This document shows positions 61,703-64,000 of a stretch of DNA of 64,000 bases, one piece after another. Both the position numbers and the translations under genes were made by a program. Within the stretch, counting starts at the first letter, position 1. Each line of letters opens with the position of its first letter. Source of the DNA: Nitrospirota bacterium. GTDB taxonomy: Bacteria; Nitrospirota; Leptospirillia; Leptospirillales; Leptospirillaceae. The stretch spans positions 34,504 to 98,503 of the forward strand of contig JAJYYA010000041.1 in NCBI GenBank assembly GCA_021801345.1, read 5' to 3'. Below the pieces are notes generated by a model. That model searched no databases. It had not been told where the DNA came from and saw nothing but the letters and a program-made list of their open reading frames with translations.

Positions 61703-62761
61703 ATGATCAAGGCCTCAGGTTATGCCGCTCTTGCCCCCAAGGCCCCGCTCGTTCCTTACGAATTCTTTCGCCGCGATCCGGGACCCGGAGATGTGGTCAT
61801 CGAGATTCTCTATGCGGGGATCTGTCATTCCGACATTCATCAGGCGCGAGACGAGTGGGGCGGGGCCGCCTTCCCCATGGTCCCCGGCCATGAGATCGCA
61901 GGCCGCGTTACGGCCGTGGGACCGGGAGTCACCCGATTTGCTCCGGGAGATCTCGCAGGCATCGGGTGCATGGTGGACTCCTGTCATACCTGCCCCTCCT
62001 GCCGGGAGGGGCTCGAGCAGTTCTGCGATGCGGGGCCGGTCTGGACCTATAACTCGGTGGAACGGGACGGGAAGACCCGGACCCAGGGAGGGTACTCCAA
62101 TGTGATCGTCGTCCGGGAGGACTTTGCCCTGAAGCTTCCGAAGGGGCTTCCCCTGTCCCATGTGGCTCCCCTTCTCTGCGCGGGGATCACAACATACTCT
62201 CCTCTGACGCGCTTCGGTGCGGGGAAGGGGAAGACTGTGGGTGTCGTCGGTCTCGGCGGGCTCGGCCATATGGCGATCAAGCTCGCCCGGGCCATGGGGG
62301 CCGAGGTGACCGTCTTCAGCACCTCGGCAGCCAAGGAAAAGGATGCGGCCCAGCTCGGCGCCCATGACTTTGTTCTGACCCGGAAGGCGAACTGGGGGAG
62401 CCATGTGGCCGGACGGTTCGACCTGATTCTCGATGCCGTCTCCGGGGACCACGACTTGGGGCCCTATCTCGGGGCGCTCCGGCGCGATGGGAACCTGGTC
62501 CTCCTTGGGGCTCCCGAGAAGCCTCTTGCGGTTCACTCCTTCATGCTGATCTCCCGACGACGCAACCTGACGGCCTCCCTCATCGGAGGGGTTCGGGAGA
62601 CTCAGGAGATGCTCGACTACTGCGGGCAGCACGGGATCGTCTCCGATGTCGAGGTCATCCCGGTCCAGAAGGTCAACGAGGCCTACGAAAGGACGCTTGC
62701 GGGAGATGTCCGATACCGTTTTGTTATCGATAGCGCCTCTCTGGCCGCCCCTGGCGCCTAG
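61703..62761 (+). CDS. Zinc-dependent alcohol/aldehyde dehydrogenase (YahK/CAD type)
   Basis: An NADP-type medium-chain dehydrogenase that interconverts aldehydes and alcohols. The 352-residue product has the catalytic zinc ligands in CHSDIHQ and GHEIAGRV, the structural zinc cysteines in CMVDSCHTCPSC with a later Cys, and a nucleotide-binding GVVGLGGLGHMAIKLA. Length and order match the YahK/cinnamyl-alcohol type. AAGGAAAGG fixes the ATG at 61703; an upstream open frame to 61598 is rejected. Confidence 0.92.
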   Translation: MIKASGYAALAPKAPLVPYEFFRRDPGPGDVVIEILYAGICHSDIHQARDEWGGAAFPMVPGHEIAGRVTAVGPGVTRFAPGDLAGIGCMVDSCHTCPSCREGLEQFCDAGPVWTYNSVERDGKTRTQGGYSNVIVVREDFALKLPKGLPLSHVAPLLCAGITTYSPLTRFGAGKGKTVGVVGLGGLGHMAIKLARAMGAEVTVFSTSAAKEKDAAQLGAHDFVLTRKANWGSHVAGRFDLILDAVSGDHDLGPYLGALRRDGNLVLLGAPEKPLAVHSFMLISRRRNLTASLIGGVRETQEMLDYCGQHGIVSDVEVIPVQKVNEAYERTLAGDVRYRFVIDSASLAAPGA

Positions 62762-62811
62762 GTCGTTTCAGCGAAAAACAACAGAATGGTTTAATGGAAA
62801 GGGGGAAGAGG

Positions 62812-63543
62812 ATGGGGGAGTGGATTGAGCGAGGACTGGCCTTCAGGGAATACCCTTCGGGGATTGCTAAGGCTCCGGGAATCATCCTCCTGATGGAGGC
62901 CTACGGGGTGAACGATCACTTCCGGCAACTGGCCGCCCGGATGGCCGGGTGGGGATACGCGGTCATCGTCCCCGACCTCTACCGTCGCTTTCCCGAGGAG
63001 CGCCGGGTCGTCGCCTACTCGGACCGGGAGACCGCCATGGCCAACCTCTCCCGTCTCACCGACAGCGAGGCCAGAGAGGATATCGGCCGCTGCCTCGATC
63101 TTCTTCGGGCGGACCCCCGGGTGGACCGCGACCGGATCGGGGTCGTGGGATTTTGCATGGGAGGGCGCCTGGCCTTTCTGTCGGCCGGCTGGTTCGGGGA
63201 GAAGATCACGGCGGCGGTTCCATTTTATGGGGGAGGGATCGGGGCGCCGAAGGGGTTTTTTCCAGGGCAAACCGAGGTGCCGCTCTCGGTCGTCTCCTCT
63301 CTCCGGGCCGAGCTCCTTCTCTTCTACGGGGAAAAGGATGATTTTATCCCCGAGGAGGAGCGCAGGGCGATCGATAAGGCTCTTACCGCGGCCGGCCGCA
63401 CCTTCCGCATGGTGACCTTCCCGGAGGCCCAGCACGGGTTTTTCTGTGAGGACAGGCCCTCCTATCACAAGGAGTCGGCCGATCGGGCGCAATCCATGCT
63501 CAAGGAGTTTCTCCAGCTTCGTTTAAAGAGGACGTCTTTATGA
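62812..63543 (+). CDS. Dienelactone hydrolase family protein
   Basis: An alpha/beta hydrolase with a Cys nucleophile. The 243-residue product has GFCMGGRL with Cys at about residue 115, FYGEKDDFIP with the acid near 174, and the catalytic His in AQHGFF near 207, the full DLH triad. The ATG at 62812 follows GGGGGAAGAGG; another at 62794 is in frame. The TGA stop is part of ATGA (63540-63543), where the IscB element appears to begin. Confidence 0.92.
   Translation: MGEWIERGLAFREYPSGIAKAPGIILLMEAYGVNDHFRQLAARMAGWGYAVIVPDLYRRFPEERRVVAYSDRETAMANLSRLTDSEAREDIGRCLDLLRADPRVDRDRIGVVGFCMGGRLAFLSAGWFGEKITAAVPFYGGGIGAPKGFFPGQTEVPLSVVSSLRAELLLFYGEKDDFIPEEERRAIDKALTAAGRTFRMVTFPEAQHGFFCEDRPSYHKESADRAQSMLKEFLQLRLKRTSL
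63524..63540 (+). repeat. Short inverted repeat at the end of the hydrolase gene
   Basis: TAAAGA (63524-63529) and TCTTTA (63535-63540) flank a 5-base loop immediately before the putative element boundary. It could be a chance feature of the coding end, a hairpin recognised at the element's left end, or part of the RNA guide. Confidence 0.4.
63540..63543 (+). other. Putative target site (ATGA) of the IscB element
   Basis: ATGA ends exactly at the hydrolase stop codon. As I recall, HEARO/IscB elements sit directly 3' of ATGA or GTGA. The junction would then be 63543/63544, so the element restores the stop codon and leaves the gene intact. Confidence 0.5.
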
Positions 63544-63883
63544 ATGGTCGGGAGTGTCCGATAAGTCTTTGAGCGAGGGTCAACCACCCCGCCGTGAACG
63601 GCGGAGCTTGAAAGGAGGTTCGACAAGCTCGGGTTGACCAGAAAGAGCGGTATCCAACCCGCTACGTTGACCATAGGCAAGAAGACTCACCCCGGGGTGC
63701 TTCCTCAGCTCCGGGCTCTGGAACGTGCGGATGCAGACAACCGCGAGGGCAAGGACGAAACGGTCCGCACGAGGGGGAGGGATCCCCTAAAGCCGGTGGT
63801 CACCATTTTCGAGGGGAGACGCCTTGCTAGAGGCGCGTTACGGCGGAAAGCGCCAGTGCAACGTAAGTTTTTCAGGAGTTTCC
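63544..63883 (+). ncRNA. HEARO / omegaRNA upstream of iscB
   Basis: About 340 bases rich in stems precede iscB. GGTCAACC (63578-63585) pairs with GGTTGACC (63632-63639), enclosing CCGCCG/CGGCGG (63589-63604, TGAA loop) and AGCTTG/CAAGCT (63605-63610 with 63624-63629), a three-way junction. Further stems: 63646-63650 with 63659-63663; 63688-63699; CGTGCGGA/TCCGCACG (63724-63731 with 63764-63771); 63820-63824 with 63831-63835. HEARO RNAs lie directly 5' of HNH-endonuclease (iscB) genes and act as the guide-bearing RNA of the nuclease. The 5' end is inferred. Confidence 0.88.
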
Positions 63884-64000
63884 ATGCAGGTTTTCGTACT
63901 CGACAAACACAAAAAGCCTCTCATGCCCTGCCACCCGGCCCGGGCACGGGAGCTTCTCGGGAACGGGAAGGCGGTGGTCCACAAGAGGGCCCCCTTCACG
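63884..64000 (+). CDS. iscB: RNA-guided HNH endonuclease IscB, N-terminal 39 residues (3' end outside window)
   Basis: IscB is an RNA-guided nuclease and the ancestor of Cas9, programmed by the omegaRNA encoded next to it. The visible residues have the PLMP motif (12-15) in [20 protein letters not shown], then [16 protein letters not shown], the family's conserved N-terminal block. The ATG at 63884 follows CAGGAG at 63873-63878. RuvC and HNH domains lie beyond the window, so activity cannot be judged. Confidence 0.93.
   Translation, partial: MQVFVLDKHKKPLMPCHPARARELLGNGKAVVHKRAPFT

Larger units (their letters stand above)
63544..64000 (+). mobile_element. IscB (IS200/IS605-type) element, left part only
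   Basis: The segment starts after ATGA, contains the omegaRNA and the start of iscB, and runs off the window. IscB genes belong to the IS200/IS605 superfamily and are often non-autonomous. No tnpA is visible; the right end is outside the window. Confidence 0.6.

Noticed and set aside
63465..63680. Minus-strand 71-codon frame across the hydrolase end and omegaRNA
   Set aside because: It overlaps a certain gene and a structured RNA and has no coding features.

Overview
This 64-kb window is a dense, GC-rich bacterial chromosome segment. About 28 kb on the left and 24 kb in the middle and right encode a flagellar motility system. Genes for a lipoprotein L-ring (FlgH) and a P-ring (FlgI) indicate an outer membrane. 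The order fliF-fliG-fliH-fliI-fliJ-motE/ylxF-fliK-flgD-flgE-fliL resembles the fla/che operon of Firmicutes and other deep-branching phyla more than that of enteric bacteria. Promoters of three types (sigma-54, sigma-28, sigma-70) are readable. My best guess is a Leptospirillum-like member of Nitrospirota. This rests on recollection of gene content, not on a search.

Layout. Positions 1-27512 (+): the end of fliF, fliG-H-I-J, a MotE/YlxF-like gene, fliK, flgD and flgE; a terminator and a sigma-54 promoter; fliL, fliN (no fliM), fliO-P-Q-R, flhB, flhA, flhF, flhG; then fliA, cheY, cheA, a haem-motif chemoreceptor, cheW, motA, motB, two small accessory genes, a FliK-like gene and an FlhB-C-terminal-like gene (flhX). 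Positions 27591-32747: an accessory block with an orphan gene, a pRiA4b ORF-3-like gene, an AT-richer AAA-type ATPase, a DUF6398-like gene and a SEC-C protein. Positions 33333-46478: a second flagellar block with flgF-G-A-H-I-J, flagellin 1, flgM, flgN, flgK, flgL, a fused csrA-fliW gene, flagellin 2, fliD, fliS and a fliT-like gene. Positions 46735-55304: a glycosyltransferase cluster behind a sigma-54 promoter, probably for flagellin or surface glycan. Positions 55338-57608: unknown proteins and a degenerate PilZ-like protein. Positions 57664-61352 (-): ppa and a MacAB-type ABC exporter. Positions 61703-63543 (+): an alcohol dehydrogenase and a dienelactone hydrolase. Positions 63544-64000: a structured RNA of the HEARO/omegaRNA type followed by the first 39 codons of iscB, cut by the window end.

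How it works together. Sigma-54 promoters precede fliL (export/basal body), flgF (distal rod and rings) and the glycan operon. Sigma-28 (fliA in the window) reads flgM-flgN-flgK-flgL-csrA/fliW and the second flagellin. FlgM (anti-sigma-28) and the CsrA-FliW fusion are the late checkpoints: export of FlgM frees FliA, and FliW senses free flagellin and controls CsrA. The most unusual items are the IscB/omegaRNA element abutting a stop codon, the single-polypeptide CsrA-FliW with an apparent AUU start codon, the absence of fliM between fliL and fliN, the CxxCH-bearing chemoreceptor, the FliK-like/FlhX pair, and a 9-bp repeat at the flgN start.
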